A DNA stretch of 33,493 nt from Pseudomonadota bacterium. Its GTDB lineage: Bacteria > Pseudomonadota > Gammaproteobacteria > Burkholderiales > Burkholderiaceae_D. The notes below the pieces were generated by a model. It was not told the origin of the DNA. It worked only from the letters and a program-made list of their open reading frames with translations, and did no database searches. A program made the translations under genes and the position numbers. This document shows, piece by piece, positions 14,561-22,090 of the stretch (its first letter is position 1; each line of letters opens with the position of its first letter). The stretch lies in contig JAFAGG010000107.1 in the NCBI GenBank assembly GCA_023422955.1, positions 1 to 33,493 of the forward strand. Direction: 5' to 3'.

Positions 14561-15478
14561 TCATTCCGCAGCCGTGCCGAAGCCTTCTTCGCCAGGTCCC
14601 GGCGGGCGGCCGGGGCCGCGCGGGCCAAACAGCAGGCTGGAGCCGCTGTTGAAGCTGTCCAGCGTGCGGTCCAGGCTGCGCAGCGAACGGCGCGCATCGG
14701 TCGCCAGCGGCACGGCTTCACGTTCGATTTCTTCCGCCAGCGCCCGCACGCGCTCGGCGGCTTCCGAGATTTTCTCGATGGCGCCATCCGGATCATCCAG
14801 GTTGCTGGTCACGTGGTTCAGATTGCGTGTCAGCGCAGTCAGGCCAGCCAGGCTTTTCTCCGCTTCCGCCATCACGCGCGGCAAGCGGTCCAGGCTGGGC
14901 TGCAATTGCGTGGGAATGGTTTGCAATGCCTTGGCGGCTGCGCTGACGTTGTTGAAGGCATCGATGATGGCTTGCTGATTCTGCTGATCGGCAAAGTGGT
15001 TCAGGCGCGCGGTCAGCACTTCCGCCTGCTCCAGGATGGCCAGGCCGCGATCCTGCAAGGCATTGAGCAGGCCGCCGCGCATTTCGATGCGGGCAAGCTT
15101 GTCTTCGGAAGTCGGCAAGGGCGCAGGCTGGCTGCCGTCGTCATTCAGTTCGACAGAGGCAATGCCGGTCACACCCTGATAAGCGAGCGTGGCGTAAGTG
15201 GAATGAGTGACGGGCGTATCGGGACGCACGCGGATCTGGATCAGGATTTGCCCCGGCACTTGCGGATCGAAGGTGATGTCTTCCACTTTCCCGACATCCA
15301 GTCCGCGATAGCGCACCGCCGCCTGCGGATTCAGGCCGGGAATGGATTGCTTGGTGGCCAGCTGGTAGGGCAGGTAATCGGTATCGTCACGATTGAACCA
15401 GAGCGCAATCCAGATGGCGGCGCCCAATAGAAGCAGGGTGAAAAGGCCCGCCGTCAGGGCGTGGGATTTATTTTCCAT
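14561..15478 (-). CDS. mlaD: MlaD-type MCE-domain protein
   Basis: A 305-residue protein with one N-terminal transmembrane helix (about residues 8-27) and a periplasmic MCE domain (LATKQSIPGLNPQAAVRYRGLDVGKVEDI and the following strands). MCE proteins form hexameric rings that pass lipids between the membranes. After the MCE domain comes a long helical region with coiled-coil character (residues about 130-270), then a short Gly/Pro-rich tail (GPRGPGRPPGPGEEG) probably disordered. This is longer than E. coli MlaD (about 183 residues) and resembles the single-MCE, long-helix type. It starts 4 bases after the ATPase stop; AGGA provides the ribosome site. Confidence 0.9.
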   Translation of the reverse strand: MENKSHALTAGLFTLLLLGAAIWIALWFNRDDTDYLPYQLATKQSIPGLNPQAAVRYRGLDVGKVEDITFDPQVPGQILIQIRVRPDTPVTHSTYATLAYQGVTGIASVELNDDGSQPAPLPTSEDKLARIEMRGGLLNALQDRGLAILEQAEVLTARLNHFADQQNQQAIIDAFNNVSAAAKALQTIPTQLQPSLDRLPRVMAEAEKSLAGLTALTRNLNHVTSNLDDPDGAIEKISEAAERVRALAEEIEREAVPLATDARRSLRSLDRTLDSFNSGSSLLFGPRGPGRPPGPGEEGFGTAAE

Positions 15479-15482
15479 AGAT

Positions 15483-16277
15483 TTATCCTGAGTGCGATAC
15501 GTCTTGCCGGTATTGCCGGGCGCGCTGTCCGCGCGCACCCTGGAAAAATTGTTCGATAAAAGGGTGAGGCATTTGCGCCACTTCCTGCGGCGGTCCAAAG
15601 GCAATCACGCGTTTTTCTGCCAGCACTGCGACATGTGTCGACAATCCTAACAGGGTATCCAGATCATGCGTCACCATGATCACGGTCAGATGCATGGCCT
15701 GGTGTAGTCCGGCAATCAATTGCACGAAACTTTCCGAACGCGCCGGGTCCAGGCCTGCGGTCGGTTCATCCAGCAACAGCAACTCCGGTTCCAGCGCCAG
15801 CGCCCGGGCCAGCGCCACCCGCTTGATCATGCCGCCCGACAGGTTGGCCGGGCGCTTTAACGCATCTTCGGGCGTGATGCCGACCAGGTGCAGCTTGAAC
15901 AGCGCCGCCTCCCGGATCAGAGACTCGGGCAGCGTGCGGAGTTCACGCAAGGGCAGCGCCACATTGTCAAACGCGCTCAGTGCGGAAAACAGGGCGCCAT
16001 GCTGAAACAGCATGCCCCAGCGGCTGCGCAATTGCTGCAGTTGCTGGCGATCGGCCTGGCTCATTTCCTGACCGAATACCTGCACCGAGCCGCGCGAGGG
16101 TTTTTGCAAACCCAGCACTTGCCGCAGCAGCGTAGTCTTGCCGGAACCGGAACCGCCGACCAGCGCCACGATCTGGCCCGACAGGATATCCAGGTCCAGG
16201 TCCTGGTGCACCACGGTCTGGCCGAATTGCGTCCAGAGCTTGCGTATCTTCACGACGGGGACGGTCTCCTGGATCAT
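15483..16277 (-). CDS. mlaF: MlaF-type ABC transporter ATPase
   Basis: The 264-residue cytoplasmic ATPase of the lipid transporter. It has Walker A GGSGSGKTT (Lys47), Q-loop in MLFQHGALFSAL, ABC signature LSGGM (146-150), Walker B LLLLDEPTAGLDP (Asp170, Glu171) and H-loop His204 in VTHD. The FQHGALFSAL and LSGGMIKR wording is characteristic of MlaF/Ttg2A/Mkl ATPases. Its ATG overlaps the permease stop as ATGA; an apparent longer open frame upstream lies within the permease gene and is not part of it. The C-terminal tail ends QGARGQRARQYRQDVSHSG. Confidence 0.95.
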   Translation of the reverse strand: MIQETVPVVKIRKLWTQFGQTVVHQDLDLDILSGQIVALVGGSGSGKTTLLRQVLGLQKPSRGSVQVFGQEMSQADRQQLQQLRSRWGMLFQHGALFSALSAFDNVALPLRELRTLPESLIREAALFKLHLVGITPEDALKRPANLSGGMIKRVALARALALEPELLLLDEPTAGLDPARSESFVQLIAGLHQAMHLTVIMVTHDLDTLLGLSTHVAVLAEKRVIAFGPPQEVAQMPHPFIEQFFQGARGQRARQYRQDVSHSG

Positions 16278-17401
16278 AGCGAAAATCCCACGTTCTTGAA
16301 GATGATGGCAAACACCGCATCCGCCAGGATCACCACGGTAATGGCCGTGACCACCGAGGCCGTCGTGCCCTGTCCCAGGCTTTCCGTATTGGGCTGGATG
16401 CGCAAGCCGAAGTGGCAGGCGATCAGGGCAATCAGGATGCCGAACACCATGCCCTTGCCCAGGCCTATCCAGTAGTTGGCCAGCGGCACCGCATCCGGCA
16501 GGCGCTGCAGGAAATAGCTGGGCGCCATGCCCAGTTCCATGCTGGCCGCCGCCATGCCGCCCGCCAGCGCCATCGCATCGGTCCATACCACCAGCAGCGG
16601 CATGGCAATCGCAAGCGCGAGCACCTTGGGCAGGATCAGCCGGAAGCCGTGCGGCAAGCCCATCACCAGCATTGCATCCAGTTCTTCATTGACCCGCATC
16701 ACGCCCAGTTGCGCGGTAATGGCGGAACCGGAACGCCCGGCGACCAGGATGGCCGCCAGCAGCGGGCCGAGTTCGCGAATGATGCCCATGCCGAGAATGT
16801 CGACCAGGTAGATGTCGGCGCCGAAGCTGCGCAACTGCAGCGAAGACAGGTACGACAACACCACGCCGATCAGAAAGCCGACCAGCGCGGTGATGCCCAG
16901 CGCCTGATAGCCGGTGCGAAATACATTGGCGGAAATTTCCTTCCAGGGACCGAGCCAGGGTTTCATCAGCAGCCGGCCCAGGTCGAGCACCAGCTGGCCG
17001 GTCAGCGCTATCAGATCCGTGACGTGGCTGACCAGTCCGAGCAATCTTGCATGCAAGGCGGCGGCCAGGGACGGCCTGGTGGTCGTGGCGGGGAAGGCGA
17101 GCGAACCGGCTTGCTCCAGCCGTTCGAAGAAGGCTTCATGCTGCGGTGCGAGCGCCAGCCGTTCGGGACGTTTGCCGCCCCATGCATCCCACAGCAACTG
17201 GGCGCCGATATGATCCAGGCTGCCGATGCTCGACAGGTCCCATTCCAGCGCGGCAGGGTTGGACAAGGCCTGCAACTGTTTCCGTGTCCTTTCCAGCACG
17301 CCCGGCTGCGCCAGCGCCTGCACCTGCCAGGTGCCGTTGACCGACGCGGCATGGGGCGTCGGCTGGCTCAGGCTGGGTGCGGGAAGACGTGTTGTCGGCA
17401 T
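16274..17401 (-). CDS. mlaE: MlaE-family lipid ABC transporter permease with N-terminal STAS domain
   Basis: A 375-residue fusion. Residues about 18-110 are a STAS/MlaB-like domain (ALEWDLSSIGSLDHIGAQLLWDAWG). Residues about 125-375 are the MlaE permease, with GYQALGITALVGFLIGVVLSY, DILGMGIIRELGPLLAAILVAGRSGSAITAQLGVMRVNEE and LGKGMVFGILIALIACHFG. The Glu-rich EQxx-like motif family (here IRELGP, VNEELDA) marks this permease class. In E. coli Mla the STAS protein MlaB is separate; here it is joined in cis. Start at 17401 (MPTTRL) is chosen because a -10 box lies 6 bases upstream; ATG at 17437 or 17488 would extend the N-terminus with no family likeness. Confidence 0.9.
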   Translation of the reverse strand: MPTTRLPAPSLSQPTPHAASVNGTWQVQALAQPGVLERTRKQLQALSNPAALEWDLSSIGSLDHIGAQLLWDAWGGKRPERLALAPQHEAFFERLEQAGSLAFPATTTRPSLAAALHARLLGLVSHVTDLIALTGQLVLDLGRLLMKPWLGPWKEISANVFRTGYQALGITALVGFLIGVVLSYLSSLQLRSFGADIYLVDILGMGIIRELGPLLAAILVAGRSGSAITAQLGVMRVNEELDAMLVMGLPHGFRLILPKVLALAIAMPLLVVWTDAMALAGGMAAASMELGMAPSYFLQRLPDAVPLANYWIGLGKGMVFGILIALIACHFGLRIQPNTESLGQGTTASVVTAITVVILADAVFAIIFKNVGFSL

Positions 17402-17407
17402 CACAGC

Positions 17408-17437
17408 AGTGTAAGCGAGAATTTGACTTTTCGTCAT
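17408..17437 (-). promoter_or_regulatory. Candidate promoter of the mla-vanZ operon
   Basis: On the minus strand ATGACG (17432-17437) and TACACT (17408-17413) are 18 bases apart. The -10 hexamer ends 6 bases before the ATG at 17401, so a transcript would begin at or beside that codon. No ribosome site precedes the ATG. Confidence 0.4.
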
Positions 17438-17495
17438 CCGGCTGGCGCACACAGGGGCGCAATTAGGCGCGCAATTCACACGCAACAAATCCCGC

Positions 17496-17501
17496 TACAA
17501 T
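17496..17501 (+). promoter_or_regulatory. Candidate -10 box for birA, possibly leaderless
   Basis: TACAAT ends 7 bases before the ATG at 17509. A 5/6 match to the -35 consensus, TTCACA at 17475-17480, has only a 15-base spacer. No ribosome site is visible before the ATG. Confidence 0.4.
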
Positions 17502-17508
17502 GCGCGGC

Positions 17509-18393
17509 ATGAGTTCTTCGCTTTCCGCGCAGCGCATTGCTGCTTGCCTCACACGCCCGCAGGCTTCAGCCGAATCACATGCCGCACCTTGCGCGGACAT
17601 GCCGGCTGTCCCGCAGGTGAGCGTGGAAGTCGTGGCTGAAACCGGTTCGACCAATGCCGATTTGCTGGCAAGGCTGGCGCAACTGGATGGGCCGCATCTG
17701 TTGGTTGCCGAACGCCAGACTGCCGGCCGCGGCCGCGCAGGGCGAGCCTGGCATTCCGAGCCGGGTGCGGTACTGACCTTTTCCCTCGCCTGGCGTTTCA
17801 ACCGACCCTTGCATGCCTTGACCGGCCTGCCGCTGGCCAGCGGTGTCGCGCTGGCGGAAGTGTTGGCTGAGTTGGGCGTGCCGGTGCAACTCAAGTGGCC
17901 CAACGACTTATTGAAGGAAGGCCGCAAGCTGGGCGGCATCCTGATTGAAACCGCCAAAGCGACGGATGCAGAGGGAGCTGCTTGCAGGCAGCAAAGCTGG
18001 GCGGTCATCGGCATCGGCCTCAACCTGAAACAGCCTGCGCAATTGCTGGAGCAGATTGGTCAGCCTGTCGCCAGCCTGGATTTGCCGGGCATGGATAATT
18101 CCGCCCTGATGGCCACGCTCATCATGGGACTGGCGCAAGCGATGGCGCAATTCGATCAGGAAGGCCTGCCTGCTTTTGTCGCGCGCTGGAATCAATATCA
18201 TGCGCACTCGGGACTATGCGTGCGCATACAGGACGGTGAGCGCGTGCTGCATGAAGGCCGCGCCATCGGCATTGCCGAGCATGGCGCGCTGCTGCTGGAA
18301 ACGGAACAGGGCACGGTGAGCATCATGTCGGGCGATGTATCGCTGCGGGCTGTCGAGGATGGAAAGGAAGGCAAGCATGCTGTTACTGGTTGA
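17509..18393 (+). CDS. birA: Biotin--[acetyl-CoA-carboxylase] ligase BirA (monofunctional)
   Basis: A 294-residue biotin protein ligase that makes biotinyl-AMP and attaches biotin to the AccB carrier protein. Motifs: ETGSTNADLL, GRGRAGR (about 73-79, biotinyl-AMP loop), KWPNDLL (Lys129) with GRKLGGILIET, and a C-terminal domain (HEGRAIGIAEHGALLLETEQG). There is no N-terminal winged-helix domain; the first 37 residues are a short Ala-rich extension. It thus seems to be a ligase without repressor activity. The ATG at 17509 is preferred over 17500, which lies inside the TACAAT box. It overlaps coaX by 17 bases and is divergent from mlaE. Confidence 0.94.
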   Translation: MSSSLSAQRIAACLTRPQASAESHAAPCADMPAVPQVSVEVVAETGSTNADLLARLAQLDGPHLLVAERQTAGRGRAGRAWHSEPGAVLTFSLAWRFNRPLHALTGLPLASGVALAEVLAELGVPVQLKWPNDLLKEGRKLGGILIETAKATDAEGAACRQQSWAVIGIGLNLKQPAQLLEQIGQPVASLDLPGMDNSALMATLIMGLAQAMAQFDQEGLPAFVARWNQYHAHSGLCVRIQDGERVLHEGRAIGIAEHGALLLETEQGTVSIMSGDVSLRAVEDGKEGKHAVTG

Positions 18394-19165
18394 CGCCGGC
18401 AATACCCGGATCAAGTGGGCCGCGCTCGCATCCGACCAGCCGGCGGCGCCCGGGCAATGGGCGCAGTTCGGCATGGTTGCGCGCGCGGAAATCGGTGCGT
18501 TGGTGCAAGCCTGGCAAACGCTGGGTATCAGCCGCGTGCTGTTATCGAATGTGGCGGGCGCCGCATTGCGCGAGGAGCTGGAGCAGGTATTGGCCCAGGC
18601 GCTGGCTCAGACGCTGGCTCAGACGCTAGGATTCACACCGGTGCCGCGCCTGTGGTTCAAGTCGCAGGCCGAGCTGGGCGGCGTGCGCAATGCCTATCGC
18701 GATCCGCAGCAACTGGGCTGCGACCGCTTCGCCTCGGCGATAGGCGCACGAGCGCTGTATCCCGGTCAAGCCCTGATGATCGTTACCTGCGGCACCGCGA
18801 CCACTATCGATTGCGTGAGCGCGGAAGGCGTATTCACCGGCGGCATGATCCTGCCCGGCCTGAGCACCATGGCAGCGTCGCTGGCGACCAACACCGCGCA
18901 GCTGCCGCAAGTGCCGCACGCTGTGGAAATTGCACAAGCCTTTGCCGACAATACGACGGATGCGATCATCAGCGGCTGCCTCAATGCGCAGGCCGGTGCC
19001 ATCGAGCGTGCGCTGTCGCTGTATCACGCCAGGCATCCCGATGCGCGCTGCCTGATGTCGGGCGGTGCGGCGCACCTGATCGCTCCGCATTTGTCCATCC
19101 CGCATGACAAGGTCGATAATCTGGTCCTGATCGGATTGCAAACGTTTGCCTTTCTTCCCGAGTAA
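18377..19165 (+). CDS. coaX: Type III pantothenate kinase CoaX
   Basis: CoaX phosphorylates pantothenate with ATP, the first step of coenzyme A synthesis, and is not inhibited by CoA. The 262-residue protein shows the ASKHA-fold motifs: DAGNTRIKWA (6-15, phosphate 1), GCDRFASAIGA (Asp116, catalytic region), TCGTATTIDCV (phosphate 2) and GGMILPGLSTM. AAGGAAGG lies just before the ATG and fixes this start inside the birA tail. An internal LAQA-LAQT-LAQT repeat around residues 72-83 comes from a 12-base tandem duplication. It ends 2 bases before the SPOR gene; birA and coaX are a common pair in Burkholderiales. Confidence 0.96.
   Translation: MLLLVDAGNTRIKWAALASDQPAAPGQWAQFGMVARAEIGALVQAWQTLGISRVLLSNVAGAALREELEQVLAQALAQTLAQTLGFTPVPRLWFKSQAELGGVRNAYRDPQQLGCDRFASAIGARALYPGQALMIVTCGTATTIDCVSAEGVFTGGMILPGLSTMAASLATNTAQLPQVPHAVEIAQAFADNTTDAIISGCLNAQAGAIERALSLYHARHPDARCLMSGGAAHLIAPHLSIPHDKVDNLVLIGLQTFAFLPE
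18591..18624 (+). repeat. 12-base tandem repeat inside coaX
   Basis: GCTGGCTCAGAC is present twice in tandem (18601-18624), preceded by a diverged partial copy. It keeps the frame and adds LAQT units to a helix near residue 75 of CoaX, so the number of copies could vary between strains without breaking the gene. Confidence 0.7.
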
Positions 19166-19167
19166 CC

Positions 19168-19815
19168 ATGCTGAGATTTCTATTCGTCGTCCTGCTGCTG
19201 GCCAATGCCCTGGTGTTTGCTTATCACCAGGGGCATCTGAACGAGCTGGCTCTCTTTTCCGACGGCCGCGAGCCGGCGCGTTTGCAAAATCAGTTAAATG
19301 CGCAAGCGATCCAGCTGGTGTTCCCGGCGGTGCAGCAGGTGAGCGATGAGCAAGCCGAGGCGAGCTGCCTGGAACTGGGTAATTTCAGCATGGCGGAATC
19401 CCGTCGCGCCGAGCCGCAACTGGCAGCGCTGGCGCCCGAGTTCGAACTGGCGCGCCGTGAAGTCACCGAAGCCAGCAGCCACATGGTGCTGGTTCCGCCG
19501 CTGGGTAGTCGCGCGGCCGCAGACCAGCGCGCCGCCGAACTGCGGCAGGCCGGCATCACCGATCTTTTCGTGTTGCCGGAACCGCCCGAGCATCGCTGGG
19601 GCATATCGCTGGGCGTGTTCAAGAATGAGGAAATGGCGCGCAATCGATTGGCAACCGTGATGCGGCAGGGCGCGGCCAATGCGCAGATCGTCGAGCACAA
19701 AATGTCCCTGCCCCAGATCGCATTTCAGTTGCGCGGTGAACCGGCGGCCCTTACTGCTGTCGTTGATAGGTGGAGAGCGGAGTTTCCGCGCTATGCGCTG
19801 CGCACCTGCGACTAA
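19168..19815 (+). CDS. SPOR-domain-like membrane protein
   Basis: A 215-residue protein with an N-terminal transmembrane or uncleaved signal segment (residues 3-18, LRFLFVVLLLANALVFAY), which should place the rest in the periplasm. The C-terminal half (about 100-185) matches the pattern of a SPOR domain, the fold that binds denuded peptidoglycan at division sites: SSHMVLVPPLGSRAAADQRAAEL, then ITDLFVLPE, then WGISLGVFKNEEMARNRLATVMRQG. The middle part (40-90) is helical. It starts 2 bases after coaX, so it belongs to the birA operon. The 3' end meets the CWC gene and overlaps it by 4 bases. Confidence 0.8.
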   Translation: MLRFLFVVLLLANALVFAYHQGHLNELALFSDGREPARLQNQLNAQAIQLVFPAVQQVSDEQAEASCLELGNFSMAESRRAEPQLAALAPEFELARREVTEASSHMVLVPPLGSRAAADQRAAELRQAGITDLFVLPEPPEHRWGISLGVFKNEEMARNRLATVMRQGAANAQIVEHKMSLPQIAFQLRGEPAALTAVVDRWRAEFPRYALRTCD

Positions 19816-20051
19816 TTGGAAGGTTTTGTCCCGGATGGTTCTGCTGTTGATCCCGGTTTCTGCAAGTCTGCAATGCGACGCCTGAGGCAGGCGGGGCAAA
19901 AGCAAGCTGCAATGCTGCCTGCTTCATCCGCGCCGACGGAAGCCGGCAGCGCAGCAAGCGCAGGCAGTTGTGCACACCAGCAGGGCGCTCCCTCCTTATC
20001 CTCGGCTGCACCGCAGGCAAATTCAAGACCGCAATCGGGACAACGACTCAT
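19812..20051 (-). CDS. Small cysteine-rich CWC-family protein
   Basis: A 79-residue protein with eight cysteines: CPDCG and FACG near the start, CWC at about residue 24-26, and CFCPAC near residue 50-55 followed by LRRRI. The pattern matches the cysteine-rich CWC family, whose role is unknown but which may bind zinc. AAGG stands 5 bases before the ATG at 20051; a GTG at 20057 is the alternative. It is a lone minus-strand gene facing the SPOR gene with a 4-base overlap of stop codons. The C-terminal tail (QKPGSTAEPSGTKPSN) is probably disordered. Confidence 0.75.
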   Translation of the reverse strand: MSRCPDCGLEFACGAAEDKEGAPCWCAQLPALAALPASVGADEAGSIAACFCPACLRRRIADLQKPGSTAEPSGTKPSN

Positions 20052-20155
20052 CGCCACCTTACCTTTTCATTAAAAGAAAGCAAACAGAGGCCCGGCTAAA
20101 ACCCCTCAATCCACTTGGGTAAAGGGGATTCCCGGAAAAAAATAGCGCTTCGCTG

Positions 20156-20161
20156 TAAAAT
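20156..20161 (+). promoter_or_regulatory. Candidate -10 box for argB
   Basis: TAAAAT lies 27 bases before the argB ATG and AGGA at 20180-20183 is a clear ribosome site. No good -35 is visible at the proper distance, so the box is only suggestive. Confidence 0.3.
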
Positions 20162-20188
20162 CGCGCCATTGTTCATACAGGAATTATC

Positions 20189-21088
20189 ATGCCCGACTCT
20201 ACCGATCTTACCGCCGTTTCGCCACAGATCAAGGCGGAAATCCTTGCGGAAGCTCTTCCTTATATCCGCAAGTTCCACGGCAAGACCATCGTCATCAAGT
20301 ATGGCGGCAATGCGATGACCGAGGAAAGACTGAAGCACGGGTTTGCGCGCGACGTGATCCTGCTGAAACTGGTCGGCATGAACCCGGTCGTGGTGCATGG
20401 CGGCGGTCCGCAGATCGATGCCGCTTTGAAAAAAATCGGCAAGCAGGGCACCTTCGTGCAGGGCATGCGCATCACCGACGAAGAAACCATGGAAGTGGTG
20501 GAATGGGTGCTGGGCGGCGAAGTGCAGCAGGATATCGTCATGCTGATCAATCATTACGGTGGCCAGGCGGTCGGCCTGACCGGCAAGGATGGCGGCCTGA
20601 TCCGCGCGCGCAAGATGCAGATGCCGGACAGGGAAAAACCGGGCGAATATCTCGACATCGGTTTTGTCGGCGACATCGAAGCGATCAATCCGGCGGTGGT
20701 AAAAGCCTTGCAGGACGACGCCTTCATTCCCATCATCTCGCCCATCGGTTTCGGCGACGATGGCCAGGCCTACAACATCAATGCCGACGTGGTGGCCGGC
20801 AAGATCGCGGAAATCCTGCGTGCTGAAAAACTGATCATGATGACCAACATCGCCGGCGTGCAGAACAAGCAGGGCGAATTGCTGACCGATCTGTCGGCCC
20901 GCGAGATCGATGAAATGTTCGCCGACGGCACCATCTCCGGCGGCATGCTGCCTAAAATTTCATCAGCGCTGGATGCCGCCAAGTCCGGCGTGAATACGGT
21001 GCACATCATCGACGGCCGCATCGAGCATTCGCTGCTGCTGGAAGTGCTGACCGAGCAGGCGTTCGGGACGATGATACGGTCGCATTAA
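20189..21088 (+). CDS. argB: Acetylglutamate kinase ArgB
   Basis: ArgB phosphorylates N-acetylglutamate, the second step of arginine synthesis, in the cytoplasm. The 299-residue protein has an amino-acid-kinase fold with IVIKYGGNAM (35-43), NPVVVHGGGPQID (65-77), GLTGKDGG, and FGDDGQAYNINADVVAGKIAEIL near residues 190-215. The N-terminal helix (about residues 10-29) resembles the arginine-sensing helix of feedback-inhibited ArgB enzymes. It is a monocistronic unit with a strong terminator, followed by a nucleotidase and slmA. Confidence 0.97.
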   Translation: MPDSTDLTAVSPQIKAEILAEALPYIRKFHGKTIVIKYGGNAMTEERLKHGFARDVILLKLVGMNPVVVHGGGPQIDAALKKIGKQGTFVQGMRITDEETMEVVEWVLGGEVQQDIVMLINHYGGQAVGLTGKDGGLIRARKMQMPDREKPGEYLDIGFVGDIEAINPAVVKALQDDAFIPIISPIGFGDDGQAYNINADVVAGKIAEILRAEKLIMMTNIAGVQNKQGELLTDLSAREIDEMFADGTISGGMLPKISSALDAAKSGVNTVHIIDGRIEHSLLLEVLTEQAFGTMIRSH

Positions 21089-21120
21089 GCGCACTTCATC
21101 AGGACTATGGCCTGATTTGC

Positions 21121-21152
21121 AAGCCGCCTTGATCAGTGCAAGGCGGCTTTTT
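21121..21152 (+). terminator. Rho-independent terminator of argB
   Basis: AAGCCGCCTTG and CAAGGCGGCTT pair perfectly over 11 bases around a 7-base loop, followed by a T-run. It begins 32 bases after the argB stop. Confidence 0.92.
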
Positions 21153-21206
21153 CATGTCGATTGAATCTCGCGCGGCTTTACGTGCGCTGGCATAACACGG
21201 AACTAC

Positions 21207-21932
21207 ATGGCGAAACCCATCTGGCTGTTCGATCTCGACAATACCTTGCACGATGCTTCGCATGCGATCTTCCCGGCGATCAATGCGAACATGAACGTTT
21301 ATATCGCCAAGGTCTTGAAAGAAGCCGGGCTGGAAGATACGCCGGAAGCGGCCAACGCTGCGCGCGTTCTGTACTGGCAGCGTTATGGCGCGACGCTGCT
21401 GGGCATGGTCAAGCATCACCAGGTCAGCGCGGAAGAGTTTTTGCGTGAGGCGCATCGCTTTGAGCATTTGCCGACGCTGATAAGAGCCGAGCGCGGCCTG
21501 GGGAAATTGCTGAAGCGTCTTCCCGGGCGCAAGATACTGCTGACCAATGCGCCGCGCCGTTATGCGCATGACGTGCTGCGCCACCTCGGCCTGCATCGTC
21601 ATTTCGCGCAACACGTACCGATCGAAGCGATGCGCGTGCACAGGCATTTCCGGCCCAAGCCCTCGAAATCCTTTCTGCGCAAATTGCTGGCGCAGCTTGG
21701 CCTGCCGGCGGGGCGCTGCATCCTGGTGGAAGATACCGCCGAAACGCTCAAGGCCGCCAAGGCGCTGGGCTTGCGCACGGCCTGGGTCACGCAATATCTC
21801 GATTTTTCCTCGCATTCGCGACAGCAGGAGGATGTTTCTCCGGGCACCGTTGTATCAAAGCGCCCCATTTATGTCGATGTCAAAGTAAAATCCGTACGGC
21901 ATTTGAGCCGCCATCTGCATAGGATGCGCTAA
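21207..21932 (+). CDS. HAD-superfamily pyrimidine 5'-nucleotidase
   Basis: A 241-residue haloacid-dehalogenase hydrolase of the SDT1/pyrimidine 5'-nucleotidase group, which dephosphorylates UMP/CMP or related mononucleotides. HAD motifs are visible: motif I FDLDNTL (Asp9, Asp11), motif II LTNAP, motif III with PKPS, and motif IV LVEDTAETLKAAKALGLRTAWV. An alpha-helical cap follows motif I. GGA precedes the ATG with weak spacing. The C-terminal extension (DVKVKSVRHLSRHLHRMR) is basic. It is a usual neighbour of argB and slmA in Burkholderiales and is probably transcribed from its own promoter after the argB terminator. Confidence 0.9.
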   Translation: MAKPIWLFDLDNTLHDASHAIFPAINANMNVYIAKVLKEAGLEDTPEAANAARVLYWQRYGATLLGMVKHHQVSAEEFLREAHRFEHLPTLIRAERGLGKLLKRLPGRKILLTNAPRRYAHDVLRHLGLHRHFAQHVPIEAMRVHRHFRPKPSKSFLRKLLAQLGLPAGRCILVEDTAETLKAAKALGLRTAWVTQYLDFSSHSRQQEDVSPGTVVSKRPIYVDVKVKSVRHLSRHLHRMR

Positions 21933-21980
21933 GCGCATCCGGCAAATTGCTTCCAAGGGGGGAGCTTTCATACCGATTCG

Positions 21981-22001
21981 TGCCGGCTGCGGCGGCCGGC
22001 A
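21981..22001. repeat. Hairpin between the nucleotidase gene and slmA
   Basis: TGCCGGC and GCCGGCA are perfect inverted copies around a 7-base loop. No T-run follows, so it may be a weak terminator or a dispersed palindrome. The 158 bases between the two genes hold nothing else I can name. Confidence 0.4.
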
Positions 22002-22090
22002 ATGTCCAGTTTCTATTCAGCGTCGCCCTGCGTCATTGTGGCGAACGTTCCGAGTCGTGACCGAATCGACTGCTTATTTACTTACCTATC

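Noticed and set aside
14530..14796. N-terminal extension of the PqiC-like gene in the same open frame.
   Set aside because: The extension overlaps mlaD in another frame and is Arg/Ala-rich; the lipoprotein signal at 14529 with AGGACA in front fixes the start.
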